Numbered from the stretch's first letter, positions 51,583 through 61,080 are shown. The stretch: 64,000 nt of DNA from Bacillota bacterium (GCA_023406895.1 JAEXTV010000023.1:140751-204750); one strand, 5' to 3'. Notes: generated by a model from the letters alone, not told the origin. Numbers and translations are program-made.

Positions 51583-52619
51583 TCCAAACCCTCCCCGGCG
51601 TAACAAATGCCGCACGCGCCCTCGGCAGACACCATGCACGGCCCGAACGCGTTTGCGGGTGTGCACACGCTGCCAAACAGCGGGCATTGTGCGGGATGAA
51701 TTCTGCCCGTTAACACCTCGCCGCAGCGGCAGCCGCCGCTGTCTGCCATGCTGTCCAGCAAACCGCGGCTCCCCGCATCAAACGCCGCGTACGCACCCTT
51801 CAAATAAAACCCCGAAGCGGGTATCGCCGAGAGCCCACGCCAATAGGCTTCATCCGGCTCAAAATATCTGTTGAGTATCGCAAGCGCCTTTGGGTTGCCC
51901 TGAGGCCGCACCACCTCGCCGTAAAGGTTGGCGGTGTAGCCCGTGTTCAGCTTAGAAAGCAGCAGACAGATGGACGCAACCATATCCGCCGCATCGAAGC
52001 CCGTCACCACCATCGGTTTGCGAAACCGCTGCGCGAGCGGTATAAACACATCGCTGCCAATCACCGCGGCCACATGCCCCGGCGTGATAAACGCGTCTAC
52101 GCTTTCCTCCGCGCAGAGCGTCTCCATCGCGGGAATCAGCCGTTTGAGTGCGGTCAGCAGCTTGAAGTTTTGAATTCCTTCCGTCATTGCTGTCTCGAGC
52201 GTGAGCGCGTAAGACGGTGCCGTGGTCTCAAACCCCACCGCCGCCATCACCACAGTGCTTTCGGAATGCGCCTGCGCGAGCTTCAGCGCGTCCAAGGGCG
52301 AATAGACCATCTCCACACGCGCGCCCTGCGCCTTGGCGTCGAGCAGACTCCCGTTTTTTCCGCGCACGCGCAGCAGATCCCCAAACGACGCGATGATGCA
52401 GCCATCCGCTGCCAGCGCATAAAGCTTGTCGATATACGCCGACGCAGCGAGACAGACGGGGCAACCCGGCCCGGATATCAGCGCGACAGTCGGCGGCAGC
52501 AGCGAATGCAGCCCCGCCTTTGCGGTCGCGGCTGTGTGCGTGCCGCACACCTCCATGATGCGCACAGGCGGGCCGTCGTACCCGCGCAGATACTGCAGCA
52601 TGCGCTTCATCTCACTCAT
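51579..52619 (-). CDS. hypD: Hydrogenase maturation protein HypD
   Basis: HypD is the iron-sulfur scaffold on which, with HypC, the Fe(CN)2CO unit is built. Diagnostic motifs are EVCGTHTAATAKAGLHSLLP, ISGPGCPVCLAASAYID, GFETTAPSYALTLETA, ITPGHVAAVIG and the C-terminal cysteine cluster GGCRCGEVLTGRIHPAQCPLFG. The start at ATG 52619 overlaps the hypC stop codon by eight bases. Length about 346 is normal. Confidence 0.96.
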   Translation of the reverse strand: MSEMKRMLQYLRGYDGPPVRIMEVCGTHTAATAKAGLHSLLPPTVALISGPGCPVCLAASAYIDKLYALAADGCIIASFGDLLRVRGKNGSLLDAKAQGARVEMVYSPLDALKLAQAHSESTVVMAAVGFETTAPSYALTLETAMTEGIQNFKLLTALKRLIPAMETLCAEESVDAFITPGHVAAVIGSDVFIPLAQRFRKPMVVTGFDAADMVASICLLLSKLNTGYTANLYGEVVRPQGNPKALAILNRYFEPDEAYWRGLSAIPASGFYLKGAYAAFDAGSRGLLDSMADSGGCRCGEVLTGRIHPAQCPLFGSVCTPANAFGPCMVSAEGACGICYAGEGLE

Positions 52620-52833
52620 GGGACAGCGCCTCAATCTCTTTGAGCAGATCGGCAAGGTCGCTTGCCTGCGACGGCTGCATCACTTCAATGGCGCAGCCCG
52701 CGTGCACGAGCACGTAGTCGCCCACGTTGGCGTCCACGAGCCGCATGTCCGCTTCCACGATGTTGCCCGAAAAATCCACCTTCGCCCGGCCGCCCGCAAT
52801 GGACAGAACCCGCCCGGGCACCGCTATACACAT
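52612..52833 (-). CDS. hypC: Hydrogenase maturation chaperone HypC
   Basis: A 73-residue HypC/HupF protein: MCIAVPGRVLSIAGGRAKVDFSG has the essential N-terminal Met-Cys, and NVGDYVLVHAGCAIEVM is the second conserved strand. It binds HypD and delivers the iron unit to the large subunit. ATG 52833 is chosen because Cys2 must follow the start; the longer frame is excluded. It overlaps hypF by ten bases. Confidence 0.95.
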   Translation of the reverse strand: MCIAVPGRVLSIAGGRAKVDFSGNIVEADMRLVDANVGDYVLVHAGCAIEVMQPSQASDLADLLKEIEALSHE

Positions 52834-55100
52834 GGCTTGTATTCCTTTCCGTTTAAATGCCAAAGGCCGATCTGTGCCTGCCCCAGGCTGATGCCGCCGT
52901 CATTGGGCGGCACCTTCTCGTTGGTATACACGGCGAAACCCTTCGCCGATAATTTGCTCATAGTATCCTCCAGCAGTACGGCGTTCTGGAAAACACCGCC
53001 GGAGAGCACCGCCGTGCGGATGCCGGTTCGGTCGCGCAGTCGGGCACATATCTCAAGAACCATATCCACTACCGCCCGATGAAACCCAAGCGCCGCTGCT
53101 TCTTGATTATTTTTTCCGCTGTGCGCCAGCGCCGATATCACGGGAGCGGCATCCGCCACCAGCGTGCCATCCTGCGTTGAAATATCGAATGCCATAGCAT
53201 GAGGTGCGATACCTTGCTCCAGCGTTTCTGCGGCCAAATTCTGTAGCTTTATGGCGCATTCGCCCTCGTAACGGTTATACGTGCAGACGCCGAGTACCGC
53301 GCTCGCCGCGTCAAATAAGCGGCCCATTCCCGAATTGCCGTGCGTATTGATGCCGGCTTCCAGCGCTGCCTTGATCAGCGGCCAACGTTCGTCGCGGATC
53401 AACTCATCCAGCCCCGCGTCATGCAGATAACACATCGCACTCTTAGCCGCGTCCTTCATGCCCTCGTCGCCGCTCAGAAAGCGCACTGTTTTGATGTGTC
53501 CCGCCCGTTCGAAGGTGTTGTCACGGCCCACCAGAAACTCTCCGCCCCACACCGTGTTGTCGCAGCCCCAGCCGGTGCCGTCAAACGCGACACCAATGAC
53601 CGGCTCCTCCAGCCCATGCTCAGCCATCACCGAAGCGATGTGCGCGTGATGATGCTGGACGCGCAGCAGCGGCAGCTTTGTCTCCTGTGCCAACGCCGTG
53701 GACGCGTAGCCGGGGTGCAGATCGCACACGGCCAGTTCAGGGCTGATGCGCAGCAGCTTTTGCAGCCGTTTCAGGCTTTGGGTGTACGCTTCCATACACC
53801 CTTCGTTATCAAGGTCTCCGATGTGCGGTCCCACATAAGCGAACCGCCCGGACGCGAGACTGTACGCCGCTTTGAGCTGTCCGCCCGCCGCGAAGACGCT
53901 GCCCTTGCAGCCGCCGTTCAATATCACAGGCAGCGGCGCATACCCGCGGGACCGGCGAATCATCTGCGTGTGCCCCGCCGTGATCTTCGCCACCGAATCG
54001 TCCGCCCGCGCGGCGATGCGCCGCGTGTTGTACAGCATGCCGTCAAGGCCCTTCCACATCCGAATCGGCTCATCATCCTTCACGATGGGCTCTTCGGATA
54101 CATTTGCGCTCGTCATCACGAGCGGGCCGAGGCTTTGAACCAGCAGCGTGTGCAGTGGGGTGTATGGCAGAAACGCGCCGAGCAGTCGACTGTCGCCGCA
54201 CACCGCAGGCGCGAGATCGTTTTTCTTTTGTTTGAGCAGCACGATGGGCCGCGCACCGGACAGAAGCAGCGCTTCCTCTTCGGGTGACACATACGCACAG
54301 CGCCTGATATCATCAATATGCGCAAACATCACCGCAAACGGCTTGAGTTCACGGCGTTTGAGCGCACGCAGACGTAAAACCGCTTTTTGATGATGCGGGT
54401 CACAGCACAGGTGATAACCGCCGATGCCCTTCACCGCGACCACGCCGCCCGCGCGCAGCGCCTGAACGGCGTTCGCAAACGCGGATTCCCTCACCGTCTC
54501 ACCCGCACTGTCCCGGTAAATGAGATGAGGGCCGCAATCGTGGCATGAGATCGTCTGGGCATGAAAGCGCCTGTCTTCTCGGTCCGCGTACTGCGCCCCG
54601 CAGAATTCGCACATCTCATAATCAACCATGGTCGTGGTGTCCCGGTCATACGGTGCGTCCTCAATGATGCTGTAGCGCGGGCCGCACGCCATGCAGCTGA
54701 TGAACGGATGCGCAAAACGCGCGTCGCGTTTGTCCGCCAGCTCTTTAAGGCACGCCTCACAAACACAAAGATCCGGAGATACGAACACCGGGCCGTCCGT
54801 TTCACCGCTCGGCTCAATGGCAAAGGTATCATGCCGGATGTACGGCATATTTTCCGTCTCGTGATGAACGATCAGCGCGTTATCCGGCTTCTCTTCGAGC
54901 AGCCGTGTCAAAAACTCATCGAGCTGCGCCGCCGTGCCGCAGGCCGTGATTTCCACGAGCCCGCCGCTGTTTCTAACGGACCCGGTGATTCCCAGAAAAA
55001 AAGCCAGCTTAACCACAAAGGGGCGGAAACCCACCCCCTGCACAATGCCATACAGCCTTATTCTTATGCACCTGTTTGAGTTTTCTTCTCTCGTATCCAT
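52824..55100 (-). CDS. hypF: Carbamoyltransferase HypF
   Basis: HypF makes carbamoyl-adenylate from carbamoyl phosphate and moves the carbamoyl group to HypE. Domains in order: acylphosphatase (IRLYGIVQGVGFRPFVVKLA, about 12-31), two zinc-finger pairs (CVCEACLKEL with CMACGPRYS; CEFCGAQY with CHDCGPH), YrdC-like domain (GVVAVKGIGGYHLCCDP), and Kae1-like domain (VQHHHAHIASVMAEH, GVAFDGTGWG, LSGGVFQNAVLL). Full length at 758 residues. Its start lies inside the end of hypB. Confidence 0.97.
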   Translation of the reverse strand: MDTREENSNRCIRIRLYGIVQGVGFRPFVVKLAFFLGITGSVRNSGGLVEITACGTAAQLDEFLTRLLEEKPDNALIVHHETENMPYIRHDTFAIEPSGETDGPVFVSPDLCVCEACLKELADKRDARFAHPFISCMACGPRYSIIEDAPYDRDTTTMVDYEMCEFCGAQYADREDRRFHAQTISCHDCGPHLIYRDSAGETVRESAFANAVQALRAGGVVAVKGIGGYHLCCDPHHQKAVLRLRALKRRELKPFAVMFAHIDDIRRCAYVSPEEEALLLSGARPIVLLKQKKNDLAPAVCGDSRLLGAFLPYTPLHTLLVQSLGPLVMTSANVSEEPIVKDDEPIRMWKGLDGMLYNTRRIAARADDSVAKITAGHTQMIRRSRGYAPLPVILNGGCKGSVFAAGGQLKAAYSLASGRFAYVGPHIGDLDNEGCMEAYTQSLKRLQKLLRISPELAVCDLHPGYASTALAQETKLPLLRVQHHHAHIASVMAEHGLEEPVIGVAFDGTGWGCDNTVWGGEFLVGRDNTFERAGHIKTVRFLSGDEGMKDAAKSAMCYLHDAGLDELIRDERWPLIKAALEAGINTHGNSGMGRLFDAASAVLGVCTYNRYEGECAIKLQNLAAETLEQGIAPHAMAFDISTQDGTLVADAAPVISALAHSGKNNQEAAALGFHRAVVDMVLEICARLRDRTGIRTAVLSGGVFQNAVLLEDTMSKLSAKGFAVYTNEKVPPNDGGISLGQAQIGLWHLNGKEYKPCV

Positions 55101-55723
55101 TGAACGATTCCGTCCACACCCTCGCCAGCCCGAGCCGATACCTTGATCACAGGCACGTCGGGGTTCAGCGCCCTCACACCGGCCATGAAAAAGCTCTCAT
55201 CGAAATCCACATAAGGCAGCAGATCTGCCTTGTTGAGCACGATGATGTCCGCCTTCTCAAATGCCAGCGGATACTTGTACGGCTTGTCACTGCCGTCCGT
55301 CACGGTAACAATCAGCATCTTAAAGTGCTCGCCGATGGTGAACTCCGCCGGGCACACGAGATTGCCGATATTTTCGATAAACACCGCACCGCCTTTCGGC
55401 ATATCAAAATCGTCAACCGCCGCGCGGATGGTGGGCGCGTCCAGATGACATGCGCCGTGCGTATTGATCTGATAGGTGCGGATGCCAAGCGCCACCAGCG
55501 CTTTGGTGTCGATGTCCGATTCAATATCGCCTTCAATCACCGCACTTTGCTCACCGAGCCCCTCCACAATGCGGCGGATCACGGACGTCTTGCCCGCACC
55601 CGGGGCTCCCATCACATTGATCAGCAGTGTGCCGCTGGCTGACATTTCACGGTTCACTTCATCGGCGATTCTGTCGTTTTTATCGTATATGGATTGCTTG
55701 ACGTCAATCCGTTCGGTTTCCAT
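55064..55723 (-). CDS. hypB: Hydrogenase nickel-insertion GTPase HypB
   Basis: HypB powers nickel delivery with HypA. P-loop GAPGAGKTSVIRRI (about 40-53), IEGDIESDID, NTHGACHLDA with metal-binding Cys-His, IENIGNLVCPAEF and NKADLLPYVDF are all present. The 219-residue form lacks an N-terminal histidine-rich nickel store. It overlaps hypA upstream and hypF downstream, indicating tight co-translation. Confidence 0.96.
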   Translation of the reverse strand: METERIDVKQSIYDKNDRIADEVNREMSASGTLLINVMGAPGAGKTSVIRRIVEGLGEQSAVIEGDIESDIDTKALVALGIRTYQINTHGACHLDAPTIRAAVDDFDMPKGGAVFIENIGNLVCPAEFTIGEHFKMLIVTVTDGSDKPYKYPLAFEKADIIVLNKADLLPYVDFDESFFMAGVRALNPDVPVIKVSARAGEGVDGIVQWIREKKTQTGA

Positions 55724-56081
55724 TGTCTTCTCCTTTTACCTGGCTCACTTCAATATAATCGATATAGAACTCCGTTCCAATCGTCGTGGGGCCTGCCGTC
55801 CCCCCGCAAACAGGGCACTCAAATGAGAACGGCTTTCTCTCAAAAACCTCTCCGCAACGCTGGCATTTCGCCTTTGGGCGTATGCGTGTGATCTCCAGCG
55901 CACAGCCTTCACAGGCCGTCCCTTTTGATATCTCATCAAAATACATATGCACGCTCTCGCCCACATAGCCCGAAAGGTCCCCAATCACCAGCGCAATTTT
56001 ATCAACGCGTTTCGCGTTTCTCTCCCGTGCGGTTTCCTCCGCGATGCGGATGATCTCGAGCGTAATCGGATACTCATGCAC
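55704..56081 (-). CDS. hypA: Hydrogenase nickel metallochaperone HypA
   Basis: HypA carries nickel to the large subunit. The protein starts MHEYPITLEI, with the Met-His-Glu nickel site, and has a zinc site in KCQRCGEVFERKPFSFECPVCGG (two CxxC pairs). Length 125 is slightly long because of a polar tail. It overlaps the echF stop codon by eight bases, physically joining the hydrogenase and maturation genes. Confidence 0.95.
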   Translation of the reverse strand: MHEYPITLEIIRIAEETARERNAKRVDKIALVIGDLSGYVGESVHMYFDEISKGTACEGCALEITRIRPKAKCQRCGEVFERKPFSFECPVCGGTAGPTTIGTEFYIDYIEVSQVKGEDNGNRTD

Positions 56082-56412
56082 CGGTGAATGCGTCCGTCAG
56101 CTTCTCCACGCCGGGCGTGGTATAGTCGTTCTTCATCGTCAGGCATTTCTTCGGGCAGTTTTCTACGCACGCGTTGCACTGTATACACTTCATGCGCTCA
56201 ATTTCCCAATGCTTATCCGCTTTTACCACGCGGATGCTCCCTGTGGGACAGCGTTTCTGGCAAATGCCGCAGTAAATGCAGTCGGCAATGGTGATCTCAA
56301 TGTGGCCCCGGGTCCGGTCGAAAAACTCGCGCCGCTTATACGGATACATCAGCGTGGCCGGTTTATGCCCAAGGTTCTTAAGGGCGCTTTTCGAAAAGCT
56401 CATCACAGACAT
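56074..56412 (-). CDS. echF: Ech hydrogenase ferredoxin-like subunit EchF
   Basis: A 112-residue polyferredoxin subunit with two [4Fe-4S] motifs: CIYCGICQKRCP and CIQCNACVENCP. It passes electrons from soluble ferredoxin to the small subunit. N-terminal SFSKSALKNLGHKPATLMYPYKRREFF is the usual membrane-associated lead of NuoI-like subunits. ATG 56412 is preferred; the longer frame would run into echE. It is the last structural gene, after echE by seven bases. Confidence 0.93.
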   Translation of the reverse strand: MSVMSFSKSALKNLGHKPATLMYPYKRREFFDRTRGHIEITIADCIYCGICQKRCPTGSIRVVKADKHWEIERMKCIQCNACVENCPKKCLTMKNDYTTPGVEKLTDAFTGA

Positions 56413-56419
56413 CGCACGC

Positions 56420-57499
56420 CTACCTTTCTGTGCAGCTGATGCACGGGTCAATCGTGAGAATCAGCACCGGCACATTGGCCAGACTGCGCCCCTCGAGAAT
56501 CTTCAGCAGCGCGGGCAGATTTGCGAACGTGGGCGTGCGCACACGGAAACGTTCTAAAAATTTGGTGCCGTTGGCGCGCACATGATAGAACGCCTCACCG
56601 CGCGGCTGCTCCACACGGATAAAGCCCTGACCATTGGGGTTTCCCGTCACTTTTACCGAAATATCGCCGTCCGGCATTTTGCTGATTGCCTGTCGGATGA
56701 TATCGACGGACGTATGGACTTCACCCATACGCACCGCGCACCGCGCAAAACTGTCACCATCGGGGCTCGTCATCACGTTGACATCCAGCTCATCATAAAC
56801 CGCGTAGCCCGTTTTGCGCATATCCTGCGCCACGCCGCTGGCGCGCAGCATGGGGCCGACCGCACCGAGCGTTAAGGCTTCGTCCGCGGTCAGTACACCG
56901 ATGCCTTTCAGTCGGTGAAGCACCGATTTATCGTTCAGGAAAGTGGTTTCGAGCGCCTTGAACTCGCGCCCGATCTCCTCTAAAGTTAAGAGTATTATCT
57001 TCTGGCTGTCCGCGTCGATATCCTTGCGCACGCCGCCCACCTTGCACACCGAGAATATAACACGGCCGCCCGTTGTCATCTCGAAAATATCCAGCACCTT
57101 CTCGCGCAGGCGCCAGCACTGCATGAACAAATTCTCGAACCCGAAGGAATCGGCGAGCAGGCCCATCCACAAAAGATGGCTGTGAATTCTAGAAAGCTCC
57201 GCCCACACCACACGCAGATATAGCGCACGGGGGGGCAGCTCCAGATTCATGATGTCTTCGACGGCCATGCAGTAACCCATGCCGTGCATGAAGCTGCATA
57301 TGCCGCAAACGCGTTCCGCCACATACACATAGTCGTTAAAATCGCGCGTTTCCGCCAGCTTTTCAAGGCCGCGGTGAATATAGCCGATGGATGGAACCGC
57401 TTCGATAACGCGTTCATCCTCAATCACAAGATCAAGATGGATGGGCTCCGGCAGCACGGGATGCTGAGGTCCAAACGGAATCACACTTCTCTTGCCCAT
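56420..57499 (-). CDS. echE: Ech-type [NiFe]-hydrogenase large subunit EchE
   Basis: The catalytic subunit (NuoD/HycE family). The two nickel-binding pairs are RVCGICSF (Cys65, Cys68) and DPCISCTER (Cys353, Cys356). Other landmarks are GPQHPVLPEPIHLDL, YIHRGLEKLAETRDF and GNPNGQGFIRVEQPRGEAFYHV. The protein ends three residues after the last ligand cysteine, so there is no C-terminal extension for a maturation protease, and no hycI-like gene was seen. Length 359 fits EchE. Confidence 0.96.
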   Translation of the reverse strand: MGKRSVIPFGPQHPVLPEPIHLDLVIEDERVIEAVPSIGYIHRGLEKLAETRDFNDYVYVAERVCGICSFMHGMGYCMAVEDIMNLELPPRALYLRVVWAELSRIHSHLLWMGLLADSFGFENLFMQCWRLREKVLDIFEMTTGGRVIFSVCKVGGVRKDIDADSQKIILLTLEEIGREFKALETTFLNDKSVLHRLKGIGVLTADEALTLGAVGPMLRASGVAQDMRKTGYAVYDELDVNVMTSPDGDSFARCAVRMGEVHTSVDIIRQAISKMPDGDISVKVTGNPNGQGFIRVEQPRGEAFYHVRANGTKFLERFRVRTPTFANLPALLKILEGRSLANVPVLILTIDPCISCTER

Positions 57500-57501
57500 T
57501 T

Positions 57502-57855
57502 CTATTCACCATCCTTCCCTGCAAACGGCGTCGGCTTTGCCGTCTGATACAGCTTGCCTCCGAAATCCACAAGCTTATGCTTTACTTTCAAACCGAACAG
57601 CGATTCAATTTCATTTTCGTATAAGAACGCGGGCGGAATTATGGCGCTGATGCTGTCAATCTCATCAGAAGGTGACACCGATATTTTCAAGTCCACAAGC
57701 TGATAATTTAAGTCAAAAGAATAGTCAAGTTCAAGCATTTCGCCGCTTTTGCTGCAGCAAATTTGAACCAGGCGGCATCCCTGATCTTTTAGGTCGCTGA
57801 CTTTATCAAGCAGCTCTATCGGCAATATAGTCACAAATTCTTTATCGGGCTTCAT
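57502..57855 (-). CDS. echD: Ech hydrogenase subunit EchD (NuoC-like)
   Basis: A 117-residue protein with weak similarity to the 30-kDa NuoC family: YSFDLNYQLVDLKISVSPSDEIDSISAIIPPAFLYENEIESLFGL. The (Y/W)-x-E-x-E-x-x-x-x-F-G-(L/I) piece is the family hallmark. EchD is the least conserved Ech subunit; its place between echC (14-base overlap) and echE (2-base gap) supports the name. Confidence 0.88.
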   Translation of the reverse strand: MKPDKEFVTILPIELLDKVSDLKDQGCRLVQICCSKSGEMLELDYSFDLNYQLVDLKISVSPSDEIDSISAIIPPAFLYENEIESLFGLKVKHKLVDFGGKLYQTAKPTPFAGKDGE

Positions 57856-58312
57856 GTGTTATCTCCCGTTTATGTTTCTTTCTTGTTCGTCTGGATTCTT
57901 TGTATTTCTCATCCAATAAATGCGCTGCCTGGGCAACGCCGTCGATAATGGCTTCGGGGCGCGCCGCGCAGCCCGGCACATAAACATCCACCGGCACTGC
58001 TTTATCGGCACCGCCTATTATATTGTAGCAATCGGCAAAAATGCCGCCGCTCGTGGCACAAATGCCAATGGCCACCACCGCTTTGGGATTCGGCATTTGC
58101 TCATATATCTGCTGCAGCACGCTTAAAGCCTGCGCGTTCACACCGCCCGTCACCAGCAGTATATCAGCATGTTTGGGATTTCCGGTATTGATAATGCCAA
58201 AGCGCTCAAGATCGTAAAGCGGCGTGAGGCATGCCAGAACTTCTATATCGCAGCCGTTGCAGCTGGAACCGTTGTAGTGTATCACCCATGGTGATTTGCT
58301 GAAATAACCCAT
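57842..58312 (-). CDS. echC: Ech hydrogenase small subunit EchC (NuoB-like)
   Basis: A 156-residue NuoB-family subunit binding the proximal [4Fe-4S] cluster through Cys18 and Cys21 (SCNGCDIE), Cys85 (GICATSGGIF) and Cys115 (VPGCAARPEAI). It conducts electrons from EchF to the NiFe site of EchE. The C-terminal tail is rich in Lys/Arg. It is 12 bases after echB. Confidence 0.95.
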   Translation of the reverse strand: MGYFSKSPWVIHYNGSSCNGCDIEVLACLTPLYDLERFGIINTGNPKHADILLVTGGVNAQALSVLQQIYEQMPNPKAVVAIGICATSGGIFADCYNIIGGADKAVPVDVYVPGCAARPEAIIDGVAQAAHLLDEKYKESRRTRKKHKREITHEAR

Positions 58313-58324
58313 TGTTCACCTACT

Positions 58325-59185
58325 TTAATAAATCAACGAGAGTATGACCAGATTTAGAAACCCGACGGTCACCGTCAGTCCCCACACCGTTTTTAGCGCC
58401 CACTTCCAACGCACGCGCGCGAAAGAGTTGTCTATTAGTATCTCCAGAAAGTAAATAAACAGGCAAACGGCCAGCGCCACCAGCGGACTTAAGGGCGCTT
58501 TCCATGCAAAAAACAAATAGATAAAACCGAGCAGCATGATGTTTTCGTACCAGTGCGTAATCTCCACGATCGCCAGTGTAGGGCCGGAAAACTCGGTCGT
58601 GAGGCCGCTGACCAGCTCCTGATGCGCATGATGCGAGGTGCTGATGTCAAAAGGCGACTTGCGGAATTTAAACGTCAATATGAATGCAAATCCGATAAAG
58701 ACGCCGGGAAGGTAAACAACGGAGGGCAGCTGGGATGCCATGATACTGCCCACTGAAAACGTCTTGTCCGACAGATAAAACCCCATTGCCGTGAACAGCA
58801 CCATCGGCTCATAAGCCATCATGGCCAGAAGCTCACGGTCAGCACCCAGATTGCTGTATGGCGAATTCGTGGAATACGCCGCCATCAGCAGGAAAATGCT
58901 CGCCAGCGTCAGCGCGAATATCACCAAAAGCAGATCGCCGCCGGAGAAGAAGATCACACCCGTCGCGATCATAAACAGAAGGAACATCACCACAAGAAAT
59001 GTCGATGCATAGTTGACAACAACAACTTCCTTGCGAAACAGCTTCATCACGTCATAGAAGGGCTGCAATATCGGCGGCCCCTGCCGCCCCTGCATGCGCG
59101 CGGTGACTTTTAAATCCAATCCTGCCAATAGACCGCCCAAAAACGGTGCCGCTATCACGTATATCAATGCATAAAGCCAATTCAT
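58325..59185 (-). CDS. echB: Ech hydrogenase membrane subunit EchB (NuoH-like)
   Basis: A polytopic NuoH/HycD-family subunit with about eight helices, linking the hydrophilic arm to the ion-moving part. RMQGRQGPPILQPFYDVMKLF is the conserved quinone-site-like loop, and SPFDISTSHHAHQELVSGLTTEFSGPTLAI is typical of the family. ATG 59185 overlaps the echA stop codon in ATGA; the six residues upstream in the longer frame are not needed. Confidence 0.94.
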   Translation of the reverse strand: MNWLYALIYVIAAPFLGGLLAGLDLKVTARMQGRQGPPILQPFYDVMKLFRKEVVVVNYASTFLVVMFLLFMIATGVIFFSGGDLLLVIFALTLASIFLLMAAYSTNSPYSNLGADRELLAMMAYEPMVLFTAMGFYLSDKTFSVGSIMASQLPSVVYLPGVFIGFAFILTFKFRKSPFDISTSHHAHQELVSGLTTEFSGPTLAIVEITHWYENIMLLGFIYLFFAWKAPLSPLVALAVCLFIYFLEILIDNSFARVRWKWALKTVWGLTVTVGFLNLVILSLIY

Positions 59186-61080
59186 CCCAAAACACTCCCA
59201 CACAGATAGATCAGCGCAAACACGATCAAGGCAAGGGCTGCCAGCGCCGCGATCTTAAACAGCCTCTGTTCTCCGAAATAACGTTCCATATACCAGTTTG
59301 CGAGGTACATACGCTTCGTCTCCCCGCCCGAACCTTTAAAATGCCGGTTGTCTCCTGAGTTGATACCGGCCATATAAACCGTGGTCAGTTTGCCGCGTGT
59401 GAAGAAACGCAAGCCGAGCGGCAGCAAAAGGATCATTCCGAGCAGCATCAGCATGATGTTCTGGTTACCAAGGCTGATCACCGTAAGCGATACTCCGAAT
59501 TGCTGAACCAAAAACGGCTCAATCATATACTGCGAGACAACCGGGAAAAGCAGGCAATTGGCAATTGTAAAGCATGCCAGCGCATACAAGGCAACCAGCT
59601 CCGCTTTGGGGGCTTTGGCCGCCAGCCGTTCGCTCTGCGGCCGGATTGCCACCAGTTTGCCCAGCCATTTTGTCCAGTAAAAAAGCGTTGCCGCACTGCC
59701 GAATACGAGCAGCAGCAGCATAATCATGTTTTTCGAATCGAGGAACGCCTTCATGGCCGCCCATTTGGATATCAACATACCAAAGGGCGCAAGGAACATT
59801 CCCGCAATGCCGATTGTCATCACAATGGCCATCATCGGCAGTTTGACAATGAGTCCGTGCATATCTTCAATATCGCGGCTGCCCAAGAGCCCTTCCACCG
59901 ACCCCACAGACAGGAACATGAGCGACTTGGACACGGCGTGGAAAATGATCAGGAACATGGCCGCCCATATAGACTCGTAAGTGCCGATGCCCGCACATGA
60001 TACAATGAGCCCGAGGTTCGCAATGGTCGAGTAAGCCAACACCTTTTTGGCATCGTTTTGCGAAATGGCGATGATGGAGGCGGACAGAAACGTCACCCCC
60101 CCTACCAACACCACGAAAAAGCCCGCCATGTTGCCCGTTAGCAGCGGCGCGATACGCAATATCATATAGACGCCTGCTTTGACCATGGTGGATGAATGCA
60201 GCAGCGCCGATGTCGGCGTGGGTGCCACCATTGCTCCGAGCAGCCATCTCGAAAACGGCATCTGGGCCGACTTCGTGAGCCCGGCAATGGCAATAAACAA
60301 AGCGGGTATCACAAGCAGATCATTTTGAGATTTCAAAATATCCTTGAGTTCTGTGACGTGCAGCACTGTTCCGAAAAAGATAATGCCCGCCGCAAAGAAG
60401 ACGCTGCCAATCGTGTTGTAAAGCAAGGCGGTAAATGCGTTCTTTTTTGCTTCAGGCGTTTTGGTATAGCCAATAAGCAGGAAAGAGCTCACCGTGGTGA
60501 TCTCCCAAAACAGGAATATCCACACGAGGTCGTTGGAGAGCAAAATGCCGAACATCGCGGAAAAGAATAAGAAGATCACAGAGAAAAACATAGGCCGGCG
60601 ATCTTTAACGTCCTTGTGATGTTCATGGTAATGCTTCATATAGGAGATGGCATAGATAGCGATGAGACCGCCGATAAAGGCGACGATCAGCACCATAATG
60701 ATGCTGAGTTTGTCTACGAAGAAATGATGACTGAGGGATTCCGTCAGATGATGCCCCGATAGTTCATACCATATCAGCGCCGCCATCTGAACCACTGACA
60801 GCACTGTGATCAGATACTTCCTGTTTCGCACTGTCACATAGATGATATACAGCGTAATCAGTATCTCAATGACAAACAGGCTGATATTGACTGTGGCCGA
60901 TTGCACAAGGTAGTATTCTTCTGTCACGTTAAAATGGGTAACAGCCAGCATCACCGACAGAGCAGCTATGGTCAGAGTCCCCAATATAATGACAACATTG
61001 CGCAGCGTGTTGTTTCTGATGCCTATCATTAATAAGGCAGCCAATAATGGAACAATGATTATTAATACGAGCAGCGACAT
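59182..61080 (-). CDS. echA: Ech hydrogenase antiporter-like membrane subunit EchA (NuoL-like)
   Basis: A 632-residue NuoL/MrpA-like ion-translocating subunit with about fifteen helices. LSNDLVWIFLFWEITTVSSFLLIGYT, AQMPFSRWLLGAMVAPTPTSALLHSSTMVKAGVYMILRIAPL and HAVSKSLMFLSVGSVEGLLGSRDIEDMHGL are conserved, including Lys and His residues of the proton path. ATG 61080 follows AGGGAGA; the frame could extend to 61113 without support. First gene of the ech-hyp block, so its promoter drives all twelve genes. Confidence 0.95.
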   Translation of the reverse strand: MSLLVLIIIVPLLAALLMIGIRNNTLRNVVIILGTLTIAALSVMLAVTHFNVTEEYYLVQSATVNISLFVIEILITLYIIYVTVRNRKYLITVLSVVQMAALIWYELSGHHLTESLSHHFFVDKLSIIMVLIVAFIGGLIAIYAISYMKHYHEHHKDVKDRRPMFFSVIFLFFSAMFGILLSNDLVWIFLFWEITTVSSFLLIGYTKTPEAKKNAFTALLYNTIGSVFFAAGIIFFGTVLHVTELKDILKSQNDLLVIPALFIAIAGLTKSAQMPFSRWLLGAMVAPTPTSALLHSSTMVKAGVYMILRIAPLLTGNMAGFFVVLVGGVTFLSASIIAISQNDAKKVLAYSTIANLGLIVSCAGIGTYESIWAAMFLIIFHAVSKSLMFLSVGSVEGLLGSRDIEDMHGLIVKLPMMAIVMTIGIAGMFLAPFGMLISKWAAMKAFLDSKNMIMLLLLVFGSAATLFYWTKWLGKLVAIRPQSERLAAKAPKAELVALYALACFTIANCLLFPVVSQYMIEPFLVQQFGVSLTVISLGNQNIMLMLLGMILLLPLGLRFFTRGKLTTVYMAGINSGDNRHFKGSGGETKRMYLANWYMERYFGEQRLFKIAALAALALIVFALIYLCGSVLG

